64,000 bases of DNA, from contig QLII01000001.1 of assembly GCA_003259005.1 (NCBI GenBank), positions 7,307,001-7,371,000 of the forward strand. The letters are read 5' to 3'. Shown here piece after piece: positions 38,564 to 46,976 of the stretch (positions are counted from its first letter, which is position 1; each line of letters starts with the position of its first letter). Under the pieces are notes generated by a model. The model was not told the DNA's origin and did no database searches. It was given only the letters and a program-made list of their open reading frames with translations. Source of the DNA: Spirosoma telluris (GTDB lineage: Bacteria; Bacteroidota; Bacteroidia; Cytophagales; Spirosomataceae). Position numbers and translations under genes: made by a program.

Positions 38564-39880
38564 TTATTCGACAACCGGCTGCCTATCCGTTTGCTTTTTG
38601 TAGTTCGCCAGTAACGTTTTGTAGGCATTCGATCGCATAGCCAGAATGGTTACTAGTAGACCAATCAGGCCAGTCGCGGTAAACAAAAGCGCGAGCCCTC
38701 TGTCTTTACCCGTTCCAAACCAGCCACCAATTAAGTCTACACCCGCACCCGTTGTCATGAACGGAATGAAAACGTACTGGGCAATGGGACCAATCATGAA
38801 AGCGGTCAGGGGCGATGCAGCTTCTTCAACGCTCTGGGCAAAGCCAAACACGCGTCCCTGACGTTCAGGCGGAATCAGTTTCTGCATAATAGTCTGCTCA
38901 GCGGCTTCGACAACCGGAATTAGGCACAGATACGTGAATAAGCCAATGGCCAGTAGCACAATAGACGCCTGAATGGTGAAGAAGACGCAGAGGGTCCACA
39001 TCACCATGTTGGCGATAAAAAGCGTCCGGAGAGGTTGCCTGCCGAGTCCTTTCCGGGCTACGATGAGCCCGCCGATGATGAAGCCCAGGCTAAGAACTCC
39101 CCATAAAATTCCCCACGACTGCACCGACACAAGCGACAGACCATAGGCGTCCATCAGGGCCATAAAGACTCCACCCAGAAAGTTGTTAAATGTATTGAAA
39201 AAAATGAGCGCAAATAAGCCGGGCATGGCCTGAAGGGCATCTATTGTGCCTCGAATATCAATGTGCGTAGGATGTCCATCTGTATGGGCAACTACTTCTT
39301 CCGGAATGGACAATGTCCATAAATGAAGTAGTGCCAGACTGGTGAGAACAATGGCTGACACCAGCATCCAGAAAACGCCCAGAAAGCCAATAATCAGCCC
39401 GCTGAAGATCGACGCAACCAGAAAGGATACACCATTGGCGGTGCCTACCATGCCGTTAGCCTTATCGCGACCCTCTTCTGGAATGAGAACCGTTATGAGC
39501 GTCGATAGGGCAATTGATCGTATGTTTCCCGCAATAGCCCCCATGAGCGAGAGGACAACAAATACCCAAAGAATTGGACTGGCTGGGTTCGTAAAGACCT
39601 GCTTCGGAGTGGTGGTATAAAGGATGAAGGCGAGTGAGTAGAGAATCAGAGAGCCAATACTGGACAGCATCATGGCTTTCTGCTTCTTGAAGCGATCTAC
39701 CAGCGAACCCAGAAAAAAGCCAGAAACCGCCACTGTACCCGAATAAACGCCAGCCATAATGGACGTAGCCACTACTGATTTTGTTTCCAGATAGATCCAG
39801 AAGGTAACCGCAAACCAGACCGAATTATTAGTTAACGAAGCCGTCAGTGAATTGGCTAAAACGCGATAGAATGTTTTCAT
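38564..39880 (-). CDS. MFS exporter (EntS-like)
   Basis: Membrane transporter of 438 residues from MKTFYRVLANSLTAS (39880); 18 further upstream codons are open but lack family character. Twelve membrane segments; SLVDRFKKQKAMM in the TM2-3 loop corresponds to the MFS motif A, and PERQGRVFGFAQSVEEAASP lies after the central loop, as in drug or siderophore exporters of the DHA3 group. The substrate is unknown. Confidence 0.85.
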   Translation of the reverse strand: MKTFYRVLANSLTASLTNNSVWFAVTFWIYLETKSVVATSIMAGVYSGTVAVSGFFLGSLVDRFKKQKAMMLSSIGSLILYSLAFILYTTTPKQVFTNPASPILWVFVVLSLMGAIAGNIRSIALSTLITVLIPEEGRDKANGMVGTANGVSFLVASIFSGLIIGFLGVFWMLVSAIVLTSLALLHLWTLSIPEEVVAHTDGHPTHIDIRGTIDALQAMPGLFALIFFNTFNNFLGGVFMALMDAYGLSLVSVQSWGILWGVLSLGFIIGGLIVARKGLGRQPLRTLFIANMVMWTLCVFFTIQASIVLLAIGLFTYLCLIPVVEAAEQTIMQKLIPPERQGRVFGFAQSVEEAASPLTAFMIGPIAQYVFIPFMTTGAGVDLIGGWFGTGKDRGLALLFTATGLIGLLVTILAMRSNAYKTLLANYKKQTDRQPVVE

Positions 39881-40046
39881 TGTACTCGATTTTGTCAATG
39901 CGCTTCCTGCCAACCCCAATTTAGTAATATACACCAGATAGGTACCCCAATTGGTTCCCTTAGCAAAAAAAGCCCGAGACTATTTTGTCAAAATACGTCT
40001 AAGCAAATATCTATAACACGCTTACTTGTTAACTTTCTAAGGATCA

Positions 40047-40355
40047 ATGACTATGGAACACAACATGCAGATGCTCATTAGTGAACATAAGGTTCTTCGG
40101 GCTAGAATAAAGGACCTGATTAAGCAATTGTATCTCGAAAATGTAAAGAATTACGAAGGCCAGAATAAAGCCGAATTAGCGTTACTTGACGAATGGGAAT
40201 ATGAAGGGCAGGAGTTTAATGCAATTACCGAACAGGGTCTGGCACACATTACTAATGAAAAATTGGACGAACTATTTACCTGGGATGATCTGGAAACCGA
40301 ATCGCTCCTTGAAGTAGTACATATTCTTGAGGATAAAGAGTTTGTTGAACCTTGA
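40047..40355 (+). CDS. Unknown acidic protein
   Basis: Protein of 102 residues, helical and acidic: HNMQMLISEHKVLRARIKDL near the N-terminus and LETESLLEVVHILEDKEF at the end. No signal peptide or membrane segment. No known family comes to mind. A terminator follows within 10 bp, so it is monocistronic. Confidence 0.6.
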   Translation: MTMEHNMQMLISEHKVLRARIKDLIKQLYLENVKNYEGQNKAELALLDEWEYEGQEFNAITEQGLAHITNEKLDELFTWDDLETESLLEVVHILEDKEFVEP

Positions 40356-40399
40356 AATCAGATGCCCCGGCCAAGTTCATAGCCGGGGCATCTGATTTT
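40355..40399. terminator. Bidirectional terminator
   Basis: AAATCAGATGCCCCGGC / GCCGGGGCATCTGATTT, 17 bp, perfect, with a T tail; between convergent genes. Confidence 0.85.
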
Positions 40400-40423
40400 A
40401 TAACCTATACATACACGACTTTT

Positions 40424-40855
40424 TTATGCGCTGGCCTCAGCTGGTGCCTGCTCCTGATTAATGGCGGCTGGGTCCATGTACATAACCTCCCAGAGATGTC
40501 CATCCAGATCCTGAAAGCCATGTCCGTACATAAAGCCCTGATCCTGGGGCTCATTTGGCGTAGTGCCTCCAGCGGCTACCGCCTTGCTCACTAATGCATC
40601 GACCGCTTCCCGGCTTTCGGCCGAGAGGCAAATGAGCACTTCGGTGGTTTTGGTGGCATCGGCAATCTCTTTTTTTGTAAAGGTTTGGAAGAATTTCTCA
40701 ACCAGCAGCATCACGTATATGTGCTCGCTGATAATCATGCAGGTTGCGTTCTCGTCTGTAAACTGAGGGTTGAAACTGTAACCAAGCTGAGTGAAAAACT
40801 CGATGGATTTGTTGAGGTCTTTAACGGGCAGATTTACAAAAATTTTGGTTGCCAT
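40424..40855 (-). CDS. VOC-superfamily protein (PhnB/glyoxalase-like)
   Basis: Protein of 143 residues: TKIFVNLPVKDLNKSIEFFT opens the first module, IYVMLLVEKFFQTFTKKEI is typical of this extradiol-like subgroup, and the last strand DLDGHLWEVMYMDP carries the conserved Glu/His region. Probably metal-dependent or a binding protein; substrate unknown. It has its own promoter with tandem sites upstream. Confidence 0.88.
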   Translation of the reverse strand: MATKIFVNLPVKDLNKSIEFFTQLGYSFNPQFTDENATCMIISEHIYVMLLVEKFFQTFTKKEIADATKTTEVLICLSAESREAVDALVSKAVAAGGTTPNEPQDQGFMYGHGFQDLDGHLWEVMYMDPAAINQEQAPAEASA

Positions 40856-40882
40856 AAGTATATTGTTTTAATGTTTACCTGA

Positions 40883-40948
40883 CAAAGATACTACTCGCCG
40901 ATGGCCTGAAAGGAGGGTAATTGCGACAATCTAAGGGGTAATTGCGAC
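40883..40948 (-). promoter_or_regulatory. Promoter with two 13-bp direct repeats for the VOC gene
   Basis: Minus-strand TATCTTTG (plus 40883-40890) is a -7 match. GGGTAATTGCGAC occurs at 40915-40927 and exactly again at 40936-40948, 21 bp apart (two helical turns), as for AraC-type half-sites, in place of a strong -33 box. An activator site is inferred. Confidence 0.55.
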
Positions 40949-41232
40949 TATTACTTTTTATATCTAACTAATTGATTTTCAGTGAATTGACTATTTGGGT
41001 TGAGTTTCAGGCTCTTATAGGAAGGAATCTTATAAATAGTAGAGGCTGATCTTATCAATACTCACTGACCCTCTATCGTTCGAATGCGACCAGGTGTCTA
41101 CTCAAAGCCACCAGTTATGGGTTTGCGCTGGGTTATCACCTGCTCATCCAGCTACATTTACAAGCCTACCATCGACCAACTCAGGCCACTTATTGCCAGC
41201 GTCGATGACCCACAGAACTCGCACAACCCTCG
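40949..41232. other. Intergenic, nothing recognised
   Basis: No convincing ORF or repeat seen. An open frame crosses 41094-41573 but its residues do not look like a protein and it overlaps two better genes. Confidence 0.35.
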
Positions 41233-41496
41233 ATGTCCACAATCAAAATCATTACACTCATCAATTGGCTCCTAATCAGTCCGTATGGATTTTACGTGCT
41301 CTACTATTTATTCCAGGCAAATGGCTCCACAGATGCGGCCGGACAGGGGATGGAGTCAGCCGTAAAAGGCGTGTTTTTTTTTCTGTTACTTGGGGTTATC
41401 GGCTTAAACCTGCTTCCTTATCTATGGACAAAAATTCTGGCTTCACTGCTCGCTATCCTGCTCCTGTTGCTGGTCTATTATATCCGAACTCATTAA
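41233..41496 (+). CDS. Small two- or three-helix membrane protein
   Basis: Protein of 87 residues with hydrophobic segments at about 5-26 (ITLINWLLISPYGFYVLYYL) and at 46-83 (GVFFFLLLGVIGLNLLPYLW, ILASLLAILLLLLVYY). No family recognised. It precedes the DKNYY lipoprotein gene by 18 bp and may share its transcript. Confidence 0.6.
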   Translation: MSTIKIITLINWLLISPYGFYVLYYLFQANGSTDAAGQGMESAVKGVFFFLLLGVIGLNLLPYLWTKILASLLAILLLLLVYYIRTH

Positions 41497-41514
41497 TGGC
41501 CTTCGTTTTTTACC

Positions 41515-42614
41515 ATGAAACTACTGCATATACTGCTTTCTATGCTCGGGTTGGGCGTTCTGGTGTCCTGTAAAAAATCAGGTTACGATACTAAAGACGG
41601 CTCCGTATTTTATAAGGATGATCGGATGAGTGAGGCCGATAAAGGTTCTTTTGAGGTATTGAATGATGTGTTTGCCAAAGATAAAAATCAGGCTTATTAT
41701 CGGGGTATATCCATTGAAGGCTCAGATGGGCCGAGTTTTAGTGCCCTCGATGAGCATTATGGCAAGGATAAGCAGAGGGCTTATTACTGCGATAATTACC
41801 TGGATTTTAAGCTATTCGATACGAGTCGGAAAAATAAAATCATCCCGATTTCCAATGCCGACCCTGTCACATTCCAGACTATTTCAAATGAATATGCCCG
41901 GGACAAAATCCGGTGTTATTACAAAGGAAAAGGCTTTGCCGTGAAGGACGTTCTATCGTTTGAGCCGCTCGATTATGAATTCGGGAAAGACAAGATCACG
42001 GCTTATTATCAACTAACCCCAATTCCCAAGAGTGTGGGGGATTCTTTCGTTGTTCTGAGCAGAAATTTTGCAAAAGACAAGCAGCAGGTCTACTATGCCT
42101 GGAATGTAATAGATGATCCATCAAGCTCCGGCATTGGGGCTATAAAGCAGGCTGATCCAGAATCGTTTACAGTTGTCGGTATGTACTACACAATGGACAA
42201 CGCACACGCTTTTTACCAGAATAAACCCTTGCCAGTCGCCGACCCGACTTCGTTTAAGCAATGGGATGCCAATACGATTCAGTATGCCATCGATAACAGT
42301 CATATTTATTTTCGGGAGAGCCTGATTGCTGGAGCCGATAGGGCTTCATTTCGGTTATTAGCTGATGAGTATGCCAGGATACCCGAGCCATTTATTTTAA
42401 AGATAAGCCACTGAAAGGCGCAGACCTAAGCTCGTTTGTTGTCCTCGAATCGGGTTATGCCAAAGATGGAAAACGGGTGTACTATGATGGAAAGGTATTG
42501 ACTGATGCCGATCCCGTTTCATTTGATCTTGTTCGTAACGAAGCAGACAGAGATGCTGCCGACAAAAAACTGTCATACTACGCAGGTAAGCGGGTTAAGC
42601 CAGATAAAAACTAG
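41515..42614 (+). CDS. DKNYY-repeat lipoprotein (one apparent frameshift)
   Basis: Predicted lipoprotein (LGLGVLVSCKK) of about 366 residues repaired. It contains about nine repeats in which a Phe-centred segment is followed by a KDK..AYY turn (FAKDKNQAYY, YGKDKQRAYY, YARDKIRCYY, FGKDKITAYY, FAKDKQQVYY and later variants), the DKNYY family pattern. Function is unknown. The frame is lost at about 42375: GCCAGGATACC needs one more G to give ARDTRAIYFKDKPLKGAD, after which two more repeats follow to the stop at 42612. Confidence 0.85.
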
Positions 42615-42621
42615 TAGCCTT

Positions 42622-42725
42622 CCAATTTAGAATCTTTAGATTCTTTTGATGCTTAGATTCTATCGTACTGACAATCAGAGACTATATAGTTCAAAGAATC
42701 TCTAAAAACAATAGAATCTAAATTG
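42622..42725. repeat. AGAATC-type intergenic palindrome, copy 2
   Basis: Outer arms CCAATTTAGAATC and AATAGAATCTAAATTGG with inner AGATTCTTTTGA / TTCAAAGAATCT stems. Confidence 0.8.
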
Positions 42726-42738
42726 GCAAAGCACTAGA

Positions 42739-43032
42739 ATGAAACGTCAATTGCGGTATGCCGATGCTGGGCGGAGCGGTACCATTCGCTATATAAGCAA
42801 GCAAACCCAGTTCGATTTGTGGTACGAATTCGCCGGCGGAAATGCCATCGTAATTATCGGAATCCCATCGCCCCAGCATTGGGAATTCCAGACGAAAACG
42901 GCCCTGTCGCAACGGACAAAAATTCTAAATTTCATTGGTAAACAAGTGATTAACGATAGAATACAGGGAGATGGCTATTTTTCGATAGACGACACGATCC
43001 TGACGATTTATTCAGGCAGAGATCCGCGTTAA
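42739..43032 (+). CDS. Unknown protein
   Basis: Protein of 97 residues with a mixed strand pattern (FDLWYEFAGGNAIVIIGIPS, QGDGYFSIDDTILTIYSG). No signal or membrane segment; family not recognised. It starts 14 bp after an AGAATC palindrome. Confidence 0.5.
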   Translation: MKRQLRYADAGRSGTIRYISKQTQFDLWYEFAGGNAIVIIGIPSPQHWEFQTKTALSQRTKILNFIGKQVINDRIQGDGYFSIDDTILTIYSGRDPR

Positions 43033-43166
43033 TGCGCATTCAGCGTCACTCTGCAAAACTACTTGTTGCCTCCTTCCTGACTTAAAGTCTGGTCTACTGT
43101 TATCAACCATGCGAAAACCATTTGCCCTGATGCCTGTTAGATAGGCAAACAATCGTATGAACAGCC

Positions 43167-43427
43167 ATGGATAAGAAAGTGACAGCTATAGCAGGACTTG
43201 CCCTGGGAGCAGTATTGGCGGCTGGGTATGGTCTTTACAAGTATTTCGGCAAAAAGTCCGACAAGAGTACCACGAATGACTCAGGTCATGAAACCTCCAG
43301 AAATGGTCTGTCAAACGGCTTCATGGGTAATAGCCTGATTAAAAGTATCAACCTCTATGGTGGGCATGTCGATAACGGGCTTGTGGGTGGTGGTCTGACT
43401 CTATCCCCTACCTGGCAAACGCATTAA
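43167..43427 (+). CDS. Small single-pass membrane protein
   Basis: Protein of 86 residues: an N-terminal membrane segment (VTAIAGLALGAVLAAGYGLY, residues 5-24), then a hydrophilic Lys/Ser region and a Gly/Asn-rich tail. No family recognised. Confidence 0.5.
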   Translation: MDKKVTAIAGLALGAVLAAGYGLYKYFGKKSDKSTTNDSGHETSRNGLSNGFMGNSLIKSINLYGGHVDNGLVGGGLTLSPTWQTH

Positions 43428-43838
43428 GGAGTACGCAAGGCTTCGTTTTTGTTGGACTTGGGTGTAGCGGAGGCTATGCCCAAGTGGTCCTTCCCAAGAG
43501 CGTATCTGTAGCCTGAATGGTTGCTGGGATGAGTAAAAAAAGCGGCTAAACAAAGTCTGGCCGCTTTCCGTAATCCTATCTAATACTTTTAAAAGTTCAA
43601 ATATAAACCAACTCTGGCTAACGTGCGAATTTGCTGATCTATTCTGCTTGAAATGCCGTTTTTTAACTGGTTTTTAACTGATAAAAGGCAACCTGAAGTG
43701 CCCCTTACGTTGCGGATTGTCTCCTTACTCTATAATATCTAATCACTGAATAATCCAAACGATATGTTGCCTCGTATGCGTGTTGATTTTTGACACAGCC
43801 GGTGGCCCAGCGATGGGTAGCCTGGTTACTAACTAATC
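43428..43838. other. Intergenic with one hairpin
   Basis: No gene seen. AAAGCGGC (43539-43546) pairs with GCCGCTTT (43560-43567), a plausible weak terminator for the membrane-protein gene. GGACTTGGG/CCCAAGTGG upstream is an imperfect stem. Confidence 0.45.
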
Positions 43839-44104
43839 GTGTATATGGATATGTCAAAAGTATTTAGTGTACTAACACCACTCGTTGGGGTGTCGTTAAT
43901 TGGGGTGATTATGATTCTGTATGGCTTTATCGATATGAAGCAGGAGAACAATATTTTGCAGTTCTTGTTCGGTATTCCTATTGCAGGGGGGGCATTGGGC
44001 TTCATTTTCTGGTTCGCCGACTCGCTCATCAGAATACACTGCATGTCTGGATCGTAGAAGCTATCCTTGTGGCGTTCATGTGGTACGTATTCAACCGCTC
44101 CTGA
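43839..44104 (+). CDS. Small membrane protein (one apparent frameshift)
   Basis: About 88 residues repaired, with three hydrophobic stretches (FSVLTPLVGVSLIGVIMILY, FLFGIPIAGGALGFIFWFA and, past the break, VWIVEAILVAFMWYVF). As read it stops at CMSGS. One added base near 44033 (AGAATAC) extends it to a third helix and the stop at 44102. Function unknown. Confidence 0.5.
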
Positions 44105-44108
44105 TCGA

Positions 44109-44403
44109 ATGACTCGAATCATGAAAAACTTCGGTTACTCCAGATACAAATTCGTTTCGACAGTTGGGTTATTAGTTGTGGTCGCTACCCTTTTCGGCTT
44201 CCAGCAAACAGATGGGTGGCTGGGCAACAGGTACGCCAACGACGTTGAAGGTATATTACCGGTCTGCAACCGATGGCGCTTTCTATGCGAAGGATCGCGT
44301 TAAGATCAATGATCCGCTGTTCATAATAACGCGCGAGAACGGTAAGGTTCTCTGGAAATGGCAACAGATATTCACCGGGCAACTCGTGATGCACAAGAAA
44401 TGA
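44109..44403 (+). CDS. Small secreted protein with disturbed frame
   Basis: A signal-like N-terminus (FVSTVGLLVVVATLFGFQQ) is in one frame and a protein-like C-terminus (YYRSATDGAFYAKDRVKIND, then KVLWKWQQIFTGQLVMHKK) in another. Joining them needs one base removed or two added near 44210, unlike the other breaks. Unknown family; four bases after the preceding stop. Confidence 0.4.
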
Positions 44404-44510
44404 TTCTGTGGCCTCCATTGGTCAAATGAGATGCCCTTGATTAAACGTACTACCCGGACTCGACCTAGCCGTGAAAAGGGTACCGGTAATTTCTTTCTAC
44501 GCCCACTTTT

Positions 44511-46088
44511 TCAGTGAGCTTCCGACATGGCCTTAGCAGCTAAGGCTACTTCTGCCGCCGATTTCTTTTTCGTTCGCAGGAAGTAAACTAAGGGGATAAT
44601 AGCCAGAAAGAAAACCCCAACCAGCCGAAACGTATCCAGATAAGCGAGCAGGTAGGCCTGTCTATCCACCGTCAGATCCAGAATTTTGTAAGCCCGCTGA
44701 CCCGCTCCGCCCAATAAGTTGAGTCGCTCGGTTAGCAAGGGGTTCGATGGGTCCAGATTACTGACCAGATCGTAACGGTGCTGGGCGTAATCTCTTGTGA
44801 CAAAGGTGTTGGCCAATGCAATGCCAAAGGCCCCGCCCAACTGACGAATCATATTGTTGAGGGCAATGGCGGATGGGAAGTCCTGAGGAGGTAAACCCGC
44901 TACTGCCTGGTTAATGAGGGGTAATTGCAGCATCGTTACGGCGAAGACACGCATCATCTGCGCCCAGAAAAAGTCCCACTGATTGGCCTGCCCATTCAAG
45001 GTGCCACTGTAGAAGCCAAACACCACGAATGTACACATGCCAATAATGATAAAAGGCAGTGGAGAGGCCCCCGACGAAAGCCGTTTGCCAATCAGGGGAA
45101 ACAGAGGAATACCTACCAGGGTCGGCCAGAGTAAGGAAAGGCCGGTCATTGTGGGCGTAAATCCGTTAATGCGCTGGACGAGCACGGGATACACAAAGAC
45201 GGATGTAAATAGCCCAAGGCCTGCCACAAAGCTGAAAATAGTCGTCACGCCCAGGGTTCCTTTGCCCAATACCCGTAAGTTAACAACCGGATGAGACGTG
45301 GTTAATTGCCGCCAGATGAAGCCTGCCAGTCCCCCAATGGCCGTTAGGGTTAGGGTGACAATCGTTTTCGACTCGAACCAGTCGTCAGACTGCCCTTTCT
45401 CTAGCACATATTGCAACGACCCAACTCCCACACTCAGTAACAATATGCCGAGGTAATCAATCTTGATTTGACTCTTGCGCGTTCCTTCACCTGGTTTCTT
45501 GGCAATGTAAAGCAGGGTCAGGATAGTGGCCAGAATGCCAATGGGGACGTTGACGTAGAAAATATAGGACCAGTGGTAGTTATCGACAATGACCCCTCCC
45601 AGAAACGGTCCCAGGGTTGGCCCCAGAATGATACCCATACCAAAAATACCGGAAGCGACTCCACGTTTAGCGGGAGGAAACGCATCGAAAATGATGCCTT
45701 GTGAGGTAGACAGCAGCGCTCCTCCTCCCATACCCTGAATAAATCGCCAGAATACCAATTGCCACAAACTCGTTGAACTGGCGCAGAAATAGGAGGCAAC
45801 GGTAAAGAGAATGATCGAAGCAACGTAGTACTTTTTTCGCCCGAAATACTCGGCCAGAAAACCCGTCATGGGGATGATAATGACGTTCGCGATGGCGTAG
45901 GAGGTGACAACCCAGGCTACATCTTCAATGGTCGCTCCTAAGGCACCAGCAATTTCGTTAAGAGCTACGTTGACAATGGTAACGTCGATAAGCTCCATAA
46001 CGGCGGCTGAAATAGCCGTAACGACAATGATAATACGGACCAGACCGGTTGGAATGGCGGGTGCTGTAGCAGAAAGAGCAGGTTGCAT
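44511..46088 (-). CDS. DHA2-family multidrug MFS exporter (EmrB/QacA)
   Basis: Intact 525-residue, 14-helix drug/proton antiporter. DHA2 features: VVTSYAIANVIIIPMTGFLA with EYFGRKKYYV (motif A), RFIQGMGGGALLSTSQGIIF (motif B) and GIILGPTLGPFLGGVIVDNY (motif C). EmrB proteins usually work with a membrane-fusion partner, but no emrA gene is next to it here. The drug range is unknown. Confidence 0.93.
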   Translation of the reverse strand: MQPALSATAPAIPTGLVRIIIVVTAISAAVMELIDVTIVNVALNEIAGALGATIEDVAWVVTSYAIANVIIIPMTGFLAEYFGRKKYYVASIILFTVASYFCASSTSLWQLVFWRFIQGMGGGALLSTSQGIIFDAFPPAKRGVASGIFGMGIILGPTLGPFLGGVIVDNYHWSYIFYVNVPIGILATILTLLYIAKKPGEGTRKSQIKIDYLGILLLSVGVGSLQYVLEKGQSDDWFESKTIVTLTLTAIGGLAGFIWRQLTTSHPVVNLRVLGKGTLGVTTIFSFVAGLGLFTSVFVYPVLVQRINGFTPTMTGLSLLWPTLVGIPLFPLIGKRLSSGASPLPFIIIGMCTFVVFGFYSGTLNGQANQWDFFWAQMMRVFAVTMLQLPLINQAVAGLPPQDFPSAIALNNMIRQLGGAFGIALANTFVTRDYAQHRYDLVSNLDPSNPLLTERLNLLGGAGQRAYKILDLTVDRQAYLLAYLDTFRLVGVFFLAIIPLVYFLRTKKKSAAEVALAAKAMSEAH

Positions 46089-46250
46089 AAATAAATTAAT
46101 AGGCAGTAAATGCGCGACAATCTAGGGCCTGAACGAGAATATAGTCAATTTGGTTTACTATGTGCCCTGAAATTAACCTTTCCAAACCGGTAAAAGGTCG
46201 TTTGGCATGCGTTCAGCGAAGGGAATCCTGCTCGAAATTCGTACGCTACT

Positions 46251-46816
46251 TTAGCGGTAGAGCCATTTGGCAACCAGCCGGGCATAGCGGGGCATGATAA
46301 CAAACGTCATGAGTGCCACAATGAACAGACTCGTTATCAAGGGCTTAATCAGAGGGGTAGAAAAAAAAGGAAGCGCCGAAAAAAGGGGCGATAGCAGCCA
46401 GGGAATAAGAACGGATAGCGGGAAGATAGCCGACCACGTTAGTAGAAACTGTTTGTAAGGGGGCGCCATTTTCTTCGCTTCGGGCGGAGTAAACCAAAAT
46501 TCAAGACCAGTCTTGATCTCTATTTTTTCGTCGGTATTTAGAAGCGGGCGCACCTTCTCGATCATCTGCCTGCGCGTGTCGGACTCCAGCCAGGTACGCA
46601 GTGTCGTTTCCGACGCGAAATGAAGGACAATGGTGTATTCATCATTCTGGCCGTGTGGCTTTATGATATTTACCCCCGATGCCCGGCCGATCCCTGCGCC
46701 AGCGGCACCATTTCCTGTAACCAGTTCTCATAGGCCTGAACCTGATTTTTATAGGGTCGCTGGACAATGATGGTTGTAACGGCGCTCTCGATTTCGATGG
46801 GGATACTGGCGGACAT
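46251..46816 (-). CDS. ABM-superfamily membrane protein (one apparent frameshift)
   Basis: About 188 residues repaired. The N-terminal half is an antibiotic-biosynthesis-monooxygenase-like ferredoxin fold (AVTTIIVQRPYKNQVQAYEN, EYTIVLHFASETTLRTWLES), and the C-terminal half has two or three membrane helices (FLLTWSAIFPLSVLIPWLL, SLFIVALMTFVIMPRY), a known two-part arrangement. A five-base C run at 46673-46677 (plus) stops the frame after AGHRG; one more base gives VNIIKPHGQNDEY. Function unknown. Confidence 0.8.
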
Positions 46817-46896
46817 AGCGGAGATTCCTTTTTAACTGGCGGTTAAAAATAGCGCGGACGACTAAAAAACCAATAGATTGCTGGCAGTTATCCAAG

Positions 46897-46939
46897 ACAC
46901 CCCGTTGAGCGTAGTCTAAGACTACGCTCAACGGGGTGT
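46897..46939. terminator. Perfect 21-bp palindrome downstream of the DUF885 gene
   Basis: ACACCCCGTTGAGCGTAGTCT at 46897-46917 and its exact complement at 46919-46939 with a single-base loop. It lies 38 bp past the DUF885 stop; no T tract, so it is a strong hairpin of uncertain terminator efficiency. Confidence 0.65.
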
Positions 46940-46976
46940 TATCCGGTGCAGTAGTGAATACTAGGCTGAACGGTGA

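Noticed and set aside
41094..41573. Open frame of 159 codons
   Set aside because: Composition is not protein-like and it overlaps a clear membrane protein and the DKNYY lipoprotein start in other frames.
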